Shown piece by piece: positions 1 through 10,941 of a DNA stretch of 64,000 bases. The position numbers were made by a program, and so were the translations under genes. Within the stretch, counting starts at the first letter, position 1. Each line of letters opens with the position of its first letter. The notes beneath the pieces are model-generated. The model was not told where the DNA came from, searched no databases, and worked only from the letters and a program-made list of their open reading frames with translations. This DNA is from Adenanthera pavonina (lineage: Eukaryota > Streptophyta > Magnoliopsida > Fabales > Fabaceae): contig JAIVEN010000008.1 of assembly GCA_026686845.1 (NCBI GenBank), forward strand, positions 15,902,501 through 15,966,500, read 5' to 3'.

Positions 1-140
1 GCTTTGAATCTCTTCACTTAATCTGTTGAAAATGATATCTTATGAACTGTAATGCATATGTTGAGGGGGAGCTTGTGAAAGCAAACCCAAGTACTAACCC
101 AGTGTGTGAGTTGTTTTGTCATCATCAAAAAGGGGGAGAA
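1..140 (+). mobile_element. 3' end of the internal region of a SIRE/Maximus-type Ty1/copia element, with polypurine tract
   Basis: The last bases before the LTR form a purine run at 127-140 (AAAAAGGGGGAGAA) immediately followed by TGTTAAATCAAG, the start of the LTR. A second purine-rich block (GAGGGGGAG) lies near 62-70. No coding potential is visible here; the rest of the element is left of the window. The family assignment is inferred from the PPT/LTR-start combination and from the LTR end, both typical of plant Maximus/SIRE copia elements. Confidence 0.75.
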
Positions 141-1804
141 TGTTAAATCAAGAGTTTTGATGATTCCAAACCAACACTCAAGAGCTCGGATTGAAGATAT
201 CAAAGGAGATCAAAGTTGTTCCAAGTGAAGATTTTCTGAGTATTTGCTGTTAGATCTTTTGGAGGATCTTTAGTTTTAGCTGTGATTGGGTAAAAGATTT
301 TGATTTGAGAAAAAGATGTTTTCAAATCTTGATTTTGTGTTAAATCTTAAATTATTTAAAAAACACTCACAAACAGACGAAGTTTGAAAGTTTAAACTTA
401 ACTGTCAAGTTGGAAATTTGAACTTTGCTTTGGGACATTCGAATTTCGAGCTAAAACTGAATAAGTCTGAAGAGATGGCTCTCTGTCAGACAAATTTTAG
501 TTGTTCAAAATTTGAATTTTCATCTAAGTCTGAAAGAAGTTTTCTTGAAAAAGACGAACTTTGGATCTTCAAAATTCGAATTTCAGACAAAACAAAACTT
601 GAGAAAATAGAAGAAATTTGTCTGAAACTGTGTTAAAGTTCATCTGAGATCAAGAATGATTTAAGTTTCAAAATTGCTCTCTGACAGACGAACTTTGAAC
701 ATCAAAATTCGAATTTTAGAAGCTAAGTTCTTGAGTCTGTTGAAGTGAAACATTGACATACGAATGATGTGAACTTGCAATATTCGAATGATAAAGTTAG
801 TCTGAAAAGAGTCTCTCTAACAGACGAACTTCACTCTTCAACATTTGAATTTCGAAGAAAATGAACTACTGTGCCTCCTTTTCACGTACTGGAAATAAAC
901 GAATTTTGGGCTTCCAAAATTTGAATTTTGAGGGCACTGTAGCAAATTGAAAACACTGTTCACACTTAACCGAAAAACTTTCTTCTTGAAAATTCGTATG
1001 TCACATTGTGAAAATGTTCTACAAGTTTCAAAATTCGAATTTCACTTCATGGACAGATGAACTTCAGTATTTCAACGTTGGAAGCTTTAACCTTCGGTTC
1101 TTCAAAATTCGTCTGTTAACCAACCAAAATTTGAATTTCAGTATGTCAGAAGCATTAAATGCGGTTGGTTAACGGATAGTTTTTCAGAGTAATCATTGGA
1201 TAACTTCTCCAACGGATAGATTAAGTCTCTAACGGACATTTGAGACCAAAATCTATAAATACAACAACATTTGAAGTTGTGAAAAAAAAAATCTAACTTG
1301 CATATAACGAATTTCTGTCAAAACTTCTTCTCAAGAGCTTTTACCCTCTCAACTTCAATATTTGTACTTTAACCTTCAAATCTACTCTATTCAAGAGAGT
1401 TATTTCTTTGTAAACAATCTACTCTTCATCTGGAAGATAGATTTACTTGTGAGGGGAAATCACAAGGGGATTGGGAAGTACATTGTGAGAGTGTTTAGAG
1501 TGTTTGAGAGAGCTCCAGAAACAGAGCATACTTATGTACTGTGGCATTAGCAAGAAGCCCGTTGAATTCTTGCTGTATAGTGGATAAATCTCAAGAGTTG
1601 TCTTGGGGACTGGAAGTAGGTCAAGTGGATAGACCGAACCAGGATAAATCACTGAGTCTACTTCTCCTTATCTTAACTTTTCAGCTTGCTCTGTTTTATA
1701 CGTTGTTGTCCTTACACTGTGCTATCCTCACCCATTTCATTTTGTGCAGAAAAATTTCAATCTTCCCAATTCACCCCCCTTTTAGGAAGTCAGCCTTGCT
1801 AACA
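141..1804 (+). repeat. LTR of SIRE/Maximus-type copia element (LTR1)
   Basis: It starts TGTTA at 141, directly after the polypurine tract, and ends TAACA at 1800-1804, a 5-bp terminal inverted repeat. The 3' part carries the phrase 'ttcaatcttcccaattcacc' typical of Maximus LTR ends. The body (about 380-1140) is packed with copies of a motif centred on TTCGAA and with 'cagacgaactt' motifs. A TATA box is at 1254-1260. It interrupts the gag of a minus-strand gypsy element that begins at 1805, so it is the right end of an insertion whose left end is outside the window. Short ORFs inside are not genes. Confidence 0.85.
1254..1260 (+). promoter_or_regulatory. TATA box in copia LTR1
   Basis: TATAAAT about 1.1 kb into the LTR, in the place expected for the U3 promoter, followed by the CT-rich R/U5 part. 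Confidence 0.55.
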
Positions 1805-2832
1805 AACTCCATTACCATAATACCCAAACTCTGAGCATAATCAAAAGATATGAAGGAATGCGATGCGCCTAAATCAAACAATGCATGAATAGAGTAACCA
1901 TTAAGTTTAAGTTTACCTCTAACCAAGTTGGGCACTACATCCGCTTCCTGTTGGGTGATCGCAAAGACTCTTCCTAGCATTGTGGTCCTCCTTATCGAAT
2001 CATCACGCCTGGGCTTATGGCAATTTTGTGCAATATGTCCCAGTCTCTCACAATTATAATAAATCACACATGGTTGATTATCATGGCTCAATCCACATTT
2101 TTCGCACGGATTCGTGGCACTACCTGAACTGTATTGAGATGGAGTCCTTTCTTGCATACTCACTCTGACTGGAACTCCCTTGGTCAAAGCCTCCTCTATA
2201 GAATTGTCTCCTGCCAAACTGACCTCTATTAGACTAATGACGGCCAAACCTACCTCTTCCTCTACCATGTCAGCCTCTAGTATGACGGCCTCTTCCTCTA
2301 CTAGAACCATTGCTACCCTTGCTACTACCACTACCAGAACCACTTCCTTTACTGATTCCTCCTATGGGTCCTAGGTGAGAAAAGGCTCTAATAATTGAAT
2401 TCCTCTTCTCTTCCTCAGCCTCCTTCATCCTTCTAGAAAGCACAAGCACACACACAAGTCCTCAAAGGACATAAATTCAACTACCACCAACCGCTCTTTT
2501 ATCTTGGGATGGGCTCCCTCAAACAATCTCTAGGCCTTCCACCTATCATCAGGGTAATTATTCAGATAAGTGGAGTACCTAGCCAAATCTAGGAACTGAT
2601 CGATATAGTCATCCGTCAACAAATTCCCTTGCTGAAAGGCTAGGAACTCGGCCTCCTTCTGTATCATTATGGTTGAAGGAAAGTAATGTACAAAGAATCT
2701 CTCCTTAAATTGTTCCTAGGTAATCGGGCCATTCATCACTTCAACATTTAGAAGGATATTTCTCCATTATCGCTTGGCCTTCTTCTTAAGCTTAAGCACC
2801 ACTAGTTGCACTTTTTGCTTAGAGGTACAATC
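1805..2832 (-). pseudogene. Ty3/gypsy gag and protease remnant (element C)
   Basis: Read on the minus strand, this is a piece of a gypsy Gag-Pol very like that of element A at 14550-15600. It includes a Gag stretch with RRMKEAEEEKRNSIIRAF, a Gly/Ser/Arg-rich low-complexity tail, a zinc knuckle (YYNCERLGHIAQNC, first Cys replaced by Tyr) and the protease region. The protease active site reads DLGAS where DSGAS or DTGAS is usual, so the catalytic triplet is altered. Several stops and frameshifts break the frame. Both ends are cut by copia LTRs: at 1805 by LTR1 and at 2832 by LTR2. The Gag N-terminus is missing. Confidence 0.85.
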
Positions 2833-4575
2833 TGTTAATTCATATATTTTGATGATTCTAAAACAAATAAGCTTGGGAGATCCAATATCAAAGGAACACA
2901 AGTGAAATGAAGAATAAAGTTAGAGCTTCTTGTTGATTGAAGAACTATTTCACACATACTTAAGGAACTTATCTGTAAAAGAAGGTAGTTGAGCTTTGAA
3001 TTTCAATTAACCCAATATTAAATGAGATGACTAATTGAATGATTAGTTCTTAACTCATGATTTCAAAATGATTTTCAAGAAAAGAGCTATCTAATGAGGA
3101 TAAAGGTTCAATCTCAAACTGATTCTAAGTGCTCAATTAGTTTTCATGAGAATGTTTTAGCTTATGGGAATAAGATCTCAATTTCAAAGATGTTTTTAAG
3201 TGTTTACCTTGTTTTCAAAATAATATCTTACCTTATACGTATAACCATTTGAGGTTATGGGGATAGAGACTCAATCTCAAAGCTTTTCCAAAGTCCATCT
3301 CTCAATTTTATGAAAAGGGATTAAGGTTATCCACATAACACAGCTTGGGGATCAAGTTCTTGAGTCTATCTAGGAGGTTATCCTGATAAGGTAGGCAACT
3401 TATTCGCATAACAAGGTGAACAGTGAATGCAAGTAGTATTGTGTAGCTCGTTATTTGTATAACCTAGGTAGTTTATCCATATAATGTGTGTCATGAAGCA
3501 CTTGCACCCTTCGGGTAAAACAGGTTATCTGCATAACCAAGGGAGGTTATCCGCGTAACCTATATTTCAAAATACTTGAACTTTTCTCGGGTAAAACAGG
3601 TTATCCGCATAACCAAGGGAGGTTATCCGCATAACCTATATTTCAAAATACTTGAACTTTCCTTAGGTAAAATAGGTTATCTGCATAACCTTAGGAGGTT
3701 GTCCTGATAACCTATGTTTCACGAAAATTCAGTTTGAGAAAAAAAAAACTTATCGTTATCCTCATAACTAAGTGGATTTTCGGGAAAATGATTCTGAGCT
3801 AAAATTTAGTCATTCTGGGTAGTACGTTATCAGCATAACCTGGCTAGATTATTTACATAACGAAAAGCTCCATGTTGAAAACAAAAGTAAATAGTTACTC
3901 GTTATTCGCATAATCTGAGGAGGTTATCTGTATAACCTTTGTTAGATACATTTAATGTGGTAGGTGAATGGCTATTTTATTAAGAGTAACGGCTAATCTT
4001 TGTTTCCAATGGATAGTTCTACCCCAAGACTATAAATAGGACCTCATTTAAGTTATTGGGTAATGAGAAAACAATTTACATGTCAAAACTCTGCTGATTC
4101 TTTTATTAATTCATTCAAAGCTCAACTATCCTCTGTTTTGCTCATTCTTTGTATCTCAACTTTCACATCCACTCTTTTGAGAGTTTTTATTCTGTAATAC
4201 ATCTAAACACTTGTAGAGAGTACTTAGTATGAGATTACACTAAGGGAGATAGTCTTACTCTTGAGTGAGAAGAGTGAGAAAACTTGTTTAAGTCTGAAGT
4301 TTATGCTGGTGGTGTTGTACTGCGGTCATTGCAAGAACCTATTCAAATCTTGCAAGAGATAGTGAAAAAATCCCAAGTGGTGGCTTGGGGACTGGATGTA
4401 GGTCAAGTGGAATAGATCAAACCAGGATAAACTACTGAGCTCTCTTCCCTCTGCTCTTTATTTTTTATACTCTGTCTTTAGTTATATTTTTAGTATCACT
4501 ACTATTTTTCTAATTTGCAGAAAAATTTCAATCTTTCTAATTCACCCTCATCTTGGGAAGCTAGCTGAGCTAACA
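2833..4575 (+). repeat. Second SIRE/Maximus-type copia LTR (LTR2), solo
   Basis: It begins TGTTA at 2833 and ends TAACA at 4571-4575; the 3' part ('ttcaatctttctaattcacc', 'ggggactggatgtaggtcaa') matches LTR1. A TATA box lies at 4031-4038. Between about 3360 and 3940 it holds many copies of a near-palindrome ggttat-N2-4-cataacc. No internal region or second LTR flanks it. The 5 bp on each side (CAATC and TTACA) do not match, and the gypsy sequence it interrupts lacks about 1.8 kb compared with element A, so this is not a simple solo-LTR insertion. Confidence 0.8.
4031..4038 (+). promoter_or_regulatory. TATA box in copia LTR2
   Basis: TATAAATA in the context CAAGACTATAAATAGGACC, at the same relative position as in LTR1. 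Confidence 0.55.
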
Positions 4576-6253
4576 TTACAACCATCCATAAACCTCATAT
4601 CCATTACAAACAAACTATTTTACTTAGCACAATACATAGACAACACAAATACACTACATAGACGATATTCTCACGTCCGGTAAGCTACTCCCTTGACTTC
4701 TTCGGACTAACGCTAGAACCTTCACTTAAAATGTTAGCTCATAGGAAAGGGGTATGAGACAAAGTCTTAGTAACTGGGGACAACCACACACACACATATA
4801 TATACATAACTCATAGAATCTCATGAATACAGTATGAAATAGAATGCATATCTCCCTTGCACACAGCTAGAACCACGAGCTGTCATCATAACATGATAAT
4901 TCATTTAAGTAATTCCCTTCTAATAGTCTGTGAAGACTGATTCTAGGACATCACCAAGCTCACCTCCCACTAGTGCACCCAGCCAAAGGTAACACTAATA
5001 TTCGGATCATGGTCCTCCTTCCCCTAGACCACCTTGAATTAGTTCTAATTTAAGGAAGATGCAGTCTACAGCCGCTTGGCTCCCCTGGCCATAGGGGAGG
5101 ATTAAGCAACAGGGATCTTATCCTTATCATCATCATCACCCAATCCACCATATATCACAATCTCACAATATCATGTGGTGATGCTCACAACATATCATCA
5201 TATAATCATTATCATGTCATGAATCACAATGTCATGCATGCATCATGTCATGTCACATCATCAACATAATCTCTAATCATCATAGTCATCATACCATATG
5301 TGTCTAGCCGTCATACCACAATATAAAGACAAACCATACACACACACATATCAATATCGTGGTATAAATGGAAACATGCATATATACACATATATACCAA
5401 CATAATATACATATACAACACAAACAATACAAATACCCAGTTACCTCAATTGTTGCTACCACACACACATGAGTTTCATAAGCTTTCTTGAATGTTAATC
5501 CCACAAATTGACTTCTTTGATCAACCAAACAACCTTCACAATATCATAACACCTTAATTAACATACAATCCAAATACACAAATTGCATAATTCAACTACT
5601 TTAGCCTAACCCAAGGTTCCAACACCATTTCCAAGCATAATTTAGCCCTTAGAGACCATTCAAATACTACTCAACCCCATACACTTTGGATTACTAGCTT
5701 CCACACACAATACCAACCTAGGGTTAAGCTCAAATCATGCGTACTCCCTTCAAAACCCACACCCAAGCGTTATAAACACTAAATCACGCTTCTGTAACTC
5801 CATTTCATCCATTTCAATCAGTGGATTTTGGCCTAAACAGGATATCCCAACTTATAACCGAGAAAACCCAACTCAAAACTAAAGAAAATGGATGGGGAGG
5901 ATTAGAGATCACTTACCAACCAAGATCCAAGCTCTTAAGGTCCAAAAACTACTCCGACTAGCCAAAAAATCAAACACTATCATTGCTTCTCCATTGATTC
6001 CTTCATTTCTTTCTTTTTCTCGTGCTTGACTGCCTAGACGACATCTGATTTAAACAAAACTGGGGCATAGCGCCGTGGTGGCAAGTTCACCATGATGTGA
6101 GTGCCCTTAATTTGAAAAACAATTCCGATTCTGGAGCTCGCTCACCGTGGCAAGGAGCAGGGCCATGGCATAGAGCTTCAGCAGCCTCTACTTGAACCTT
6201 CCTTCATCTTATTTTCTCCGGTCCTGCACATAATGCCAATGAGGGTTGTTACA
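4576..6253 (-). repeat. Partial LTR of gypsy element C (minus strand)
   Basis: On the minus strand it starts TGTAACAACCCTCATTGGC at 6253 and runs leftward through landmarks shared with the LTRs of A and B: 'gcttaaccctaggttg', 'gaaatggatgaaat', the 'ataccacgatattga' block and a GATGAT-rich stretch. It stops at 4576, at the point equivalent to about 12700 in element A's 5' LTR, so its last ~850 bp are missing. With the gag fragment at 1805-2832 it forms one disrupted minus-strand element. Confidence 0.8.
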
Positions 6254-6580
6254 TCAACTCACACCCTCAAATATCACATCTATTGCTTTCCCTTAAAAAG
6301 TTAACGAGTTATTTATAGTGCAAGTAGAAATAGGAACTTATTTCGATTAATAAATAATCCTACGTAGTATCTAAGTAAATGTTATCTCATATAAGTCCTT
6401 TAGTATAATTTTTTTTTAATTTTTTGAATTCAATTAATAAATAATCATATGCAGGATCTAAATTATACTAAAATAATAGGTCAAATTACCTAATTAATTG
6501 ATTAAAATTAGATGCCATCACTTGAATAGCAAGCTAATATTACCTACTTGGCATTAATGAATTAAAATTGATTAGTTTAT
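6254..6580. other. Spacer between divergent gypsy LTRs
   Basis: AT-rich sequence of about 327 bp between the start of LTR C (minus strand) and the start of LTR B (plus strand). A short phrase, 'aattaataaataatc', occurs twice. No gene seen. It may be the original target DNA. Confidence 0.5.
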
Positions 6581-7819
6581 AAACACAACCCTCATTACAT
6601 TATCCCTAGCTTGGTCTCTGGATGAACATGATGGCACCGCGGTGAGCTTTCCCGAGGCCATGGTGAGAGTTAAGATTTTTTCTTAAATTAGAATCATTTC
6701 GAACAAACAAATGGAAAACAAACGGAGGAGAACCGGGGGAACAGTGCTAAGGTTTAAGTTTTCTGGCCATTGGGAGTGTTTTCCAGTGTCCAGGAGCTTG
6801 GATTCACATTGGTAAGTGATCCTTACTCCTCCCTCTCCATTTTCTTTGGTTTAAACTTTGGATTTTTCGGGTATAAGTTGGGATTTTCGGTTTGGACCGA
6901 AATCCACTGATTAAAATGGATAAAATAGGGTTAATGAAGTGTGTTTTACTATTCTTGTTGCTTGGGTATGAGTTTTGAAGGGATTATGCATAATTTGAGC
7001 TTAACCCTAGGTTGTTTTTGGTTGAGGCTCTCGGGAATCCGAAGTATGTGGGATTGAGTAAAGTTTGAATGATCACTAGGAGTTTCGTAATGCATGATAG
7101 TGGTATTAGAACCTTGGGTTAGGCCTAATTAGTTGAATTGTGGAATTTGGATATTTGGGTTGTATTTTAATTAAGAATTTTATGGTGTTGTAAAGGTTGT
7201 TTGGTTGTTCGGAGAAGTCAAGTAGTGGGATTGGCGTTCAAAAAAAGCTTATGGAACTTATGTGCACGTGGTAGCGACAATTGAGGCAACCAGGTGTTTG
7301 TATTATATGATTATTGATTATATATCGATATATATATATATGTATATATGCATGTTTCTTTTCATACCATGATATTGATTGTGTATGGGTGTGGTTTTTG
7401 TACATATCGTGGTATGCACAGCTAGTGATATATGATGATTGTATATGTTATGTATGTATGATGTTATAGCATCCACATACCATTACATGCTAGCATGTCC
7501 ATACGATAATTGTGATGATGATATATATATGTGTTTGAGGCATGTTGGCATGACATTGGCATCACCACCATATGATTGTGTAGTAAAAGATTGATGATGA
7601 GGTGATGATGATGTGATAGATGATGATAATGTGACAAAGATCCCTGTCACTAAATCCTCTCTTCGAGAGAGCCAGGCGATAGTGGACAAGATGATATGAG
7701 GAAACATCCCTGTCACTAAATCCTCTCCTTGGGAGAGCTAGGTGGTAGTGGATTTGGGGATATACCTTCCCTAAATCACCACCAATTCGAGGTGGTCTAG
7801 CAGAAGGAGAACCACGGTC
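6581..7819 (+). repeat. Truncated 5' LTR of gypsy element B
   Basis: From about 6680 to 7800 this is nearly identical to 9130-10250 in the 3' LTR of the same element. The start is degenerate (AAACACAACCCTC where the 3' copy has TGTAACAACTCTC) and about 130 bp present in the 3' LTR are missing near 6630. The copy ends abruptly at about 7819, where the sequence jumps into integrase; the last half of the LTR is absent. The long purine/pyrimidine and GATGAT stretches here are LTR sequence, not genes. Confidence 0.8.
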
Positions 7820-8896
7820 ATGATGGGATTACTGAGGACCTTTTCAGGACATAATGTGATATGGGTAATTGTAGACAGCTTGACAAAGTCGGCCTATTTT
7901 CTTCCAATTCAGGAGACCATTTTGATGGAGAAGTTGGCCCAATTGTATGTGAATGAGATTATACGATTGCATGGAGTCCTAATGAATATTTTGTCAGATA
8001 GAGATCCTAGGTTCACATCTCGGTTTTGGAAATCTCTTTCGAAGGCCATGGGGTTAAAGTTGAGTGTCAAAACTACTTATCACCCTCAATCTGATGGGCA
8101 GACTGAAAGGATGATTCAGACTCTAGAGGACATGCTTTAGGCATGTGTTCTGGAGAACAAAGGCAATTAGGATCAATATTTGCCGTTGGTTGAATTTGCC
8201 TACAATAATAGCTACCACTCAAGTTTGCAAATGGCTCTGTATGAAGCATTGTATGGTCAAAAGTGCAGATTACCATCATGTTAGGTTGAACTTAATGAGC
8301 AGAGTCTTTTGGGTCTAGATATTGTGGACCAAACCTCTCAATAGATAGAGAGTATTTAACAAAAGCTTCTGACCTCTCAGAGTCGACAGAAGAGTTATGC
8401 AGATAGAAGAAGGAGACCATTGAAATTTGATGCTAAAGACCATGTGTTTTTGAAGGTCATTCCTACTACAGGTGTTAGGAGATCAATTAGAGCGAATAAA
8501 CTCTCTCCACAGTATATAGGTCCATATTAGATTTTGGAACGAATTGGGCCAGTAGGGTATCTAGTGGCACTACCGCCTAATCTTGTTGGATTGCACAATG
8601 TTTTCCCTATGTCTCAACTCAAGAAGTATCATCTGGATCCATCTCATGTAATTGATGATGAGGACGTTCAAGTGCGAGAGAATCTAACTTTTAAGGTCAT
8701 GTCCTTATAGATTCTTGATGTAAAGGAGAAGCAATTAAGTAATAAGACCATTAAGTTAATAAAGGTACTATGGAGCGGCTTGACATCAATGATGTCACAT
8801 GGGAGATGAAAAAATCCATGCAAAGGAGGTATCCAGAGATTTTTGCTTGAGGTAAGATTAAAATTTCAAGGATGAAATTTTTATAAGGAAGGGAGA
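7820..8896 (+). pseudogene. Integrase/chromodomain remnant of gypsy element B
   Basis: This encodes the C-terminal half of a gypsy integrase, ending in the 3' untranslated part and polypurine tract. The core shows SDRDPRFTSRFW (second catalytic Asp) and YHPQSDGQTERMIQTLEDML (catalytic Glu). The first catalytic Asp and the zinc-binding domain are lost in the deletion that joined LTR to integrase at about 7819-7823. Downstream, 8140-8830 aligns with A's integrase tail and chromodomain but carries several stops (first at 8138-8140). The PPT AGGAAGGGAG lies at 8886-8895, just before the 3' LTR. No intact protein can be made. Confidence 0.85.
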
Positions 8897-10941
8897 TGTA
8901 ACAACTCTCATTACATTATCCATAACTTAGTCCCTGGCTAACCAAGTGTCATTACCATTGTGTGTAGTACCTGAGGAAACAGGACGGAGGAAGAAGCAAT
9001 GTGGAGAAGATAAGAGCTCCATGCCATAGTGAGAAGCAGGGCCACCATGGCTAGAGCGAGATCTAGTGGGATTTTCTGGCTGAACGTGGTGGCGCTGCAG
9101 CGAGCTTTCCCGATGCCATGATGAAAGTTAGGATTTTTTCTTAAATTAGAATCATTTCGAACAAACAAATGGAAAACAAACGGAGGAGAACCGGGGGAAC
9201 AGTGCTAAGGTTTAAGTTTTCTGGCCATTGGGAGTGTTTTCCAGTGTCCAGGAGCTTGGATTCACATTGGTAAGTGATCCTTACTCCTCCCTCTCCATTT
9301 TCTTTGGTTTAAACTTTGGATTTTTCGGGTATAAGTTGGGATTTTCGGTTTGGACCGAAATCCACTGATTAAAATGGATAAAATAGGGTTAATGAAGTGT
9401 GTTTTACTATTCTTGTTGCTTGGGTATGAGTTTTGAAGGGATTATGCATAATTTGAGCTTAACCCTAGGTTTTTTTCGGTTGAGGCTCTTGGGAATCCGA
9501 AGTATGTGGGATTGAGTAGAGTTTGAATGATCGCTAGGAGTTTAGTAATACATGATAGTGGCATTGGAACCTTGGGTTAGGCCTAATTGGTTGAATTGTG
9601 GAATTTGGATATTTGGGTTGTATGGTAATTAAGGATTTTATGGTATTGTAAAGGTTGTTTGGTTGTTTGGAGAAGTCAAGTCATGGGATTGGCGTTCAAG
9701 AAAGCTTGTGGAACTTGTGTGCAAGTGGTAGCAACAATTGAGGTAACCGGGTGTTTGTATTATGTGATTATTGATTATATATTGATATATATGTATATAT
9801 GCATGTTTCTTTTCATACCATAATATTGATTGTGTATAGGTGTGGTTTTTGTACATATCATGGTATGCACGGCTAGTGATATATGATGATTGTATATGTT
9901 GTGTATGTATGATGTTGTAGCATCCACATACCATTATATGCTAGAATGTCCATACAATGTTTGTGATGATGATATATATATGTGTTTGAGGCATGTTGGC
10001 ATGACATTGGCATCATCACGATATGATTGCGTAGTGAAAGATTGATGATGAGGTGATGATGATGTGATAGATGATGATAATATGATAAAGATCCCTGTCG
10101 CTAAATCCTCTCTTCGGGAGAGTCAGGCTATAGTGGACAAGATGATATAAGGAAACATCCCTGTCACTAAATCCTCTCCTTGGGAGAGCTAGGTGGTAGT
10201 GGATTTGGGGATGTACCTTCCCTAAATCACCACCAATTCGAGGTGGTCCAGGGGAAAGAAGACCACAGTCTGAACTTTAATGTAACCATTAGCCAGGTTA
10301 CATTAGGGTAAGGTAAGCTTGGTGATGTCCTGGAATCAATCTTCACCGACTGTTGGAAGAGAATCATCTATTGAAATGTCTTGTGATGAAGACTGCTCAA
10401 GGTTCTAGCCGTGTATGAGGAAGAACATGCATACCATTCATTAGCATTACATACACCATGTGCACAATTGTGTGGATAAATATATATATATATATGTTGT
10501 TTGTGGTTATTCCCGGTTACTGACACTTTGTCTCACACCCATTTCCCATGAACTAACATTTCAGGCAAAGGTTTTGGCACTAGTCCGGAGAAAGCAACGG
10601 AGTTGCATACCGAACGTGGGAATATCTAAGTCTGCGTAGTATTTGTGTTGTTTAAGTATGTTGTACTAAGTAGGATAAGATGTTTGTAATGGGTGTATGA
10701 CTTTGACAAGGTTTAATATGGATGGTGTTGTATGTATATTTATGTATGATGAATGAATGTGATGAGTATGATGTAATGTGATGCATGTGAGGTTTTAAAT
10801 GTTAGGGTGTCAGTATGGTAGTGTGTGTGAGCCCAAAATGGATTTGGGCCTTGTTAGAGTGTTTTGGGGTGAGTAGTCTATTATATTGAATTGGTATTCA
10901 AGGGGGTCAAATCTCAGAGATGTGGTTCCTTTGAGGTGAAA
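8897..10941 (+). repeat. 3' LTR of gypsy element B, left part
   Basis: It starts TGTAACAACTCTC right after the PPT and matches the 5' LTR at 6581-7819. It is interrupted after 10941 by element A; the remainder resumes at 21400. Together the two parts give an LTR of about 2.6 kb, the same size as A's LTRs. Confidence 0.85.
10937..10941 (+). repeat. Target-site duplication of element A, left copy (TGAAA)
   Basis: TGAAA at 10937-10941 is repeated at 21395-21399. These 5 bp flank the TG-like and CA ends of element A exactly, as expected for LTR-retrotransposon integration. Confidence 0.85.

Noticed and set aside
418..636. 72-codon ORF in copia LTR1
   Set aside because: Made of LTR motif repeats; no start context or similarity to a known protein.
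4801..5430. Clusters of CATCAT/GATGAT and (CA)n that might be a satellite
   Set aside because: They recur at the same place in every gypsy LTR of this family and are part of it.
6575..6579. TSD for element B (GTTTA here, GTTTT at 21952-21956)
   Set aside because: Four of five bases match, but the left LTR terminus is degenerate so the position is uncertain; AT-rich chance match is likely.
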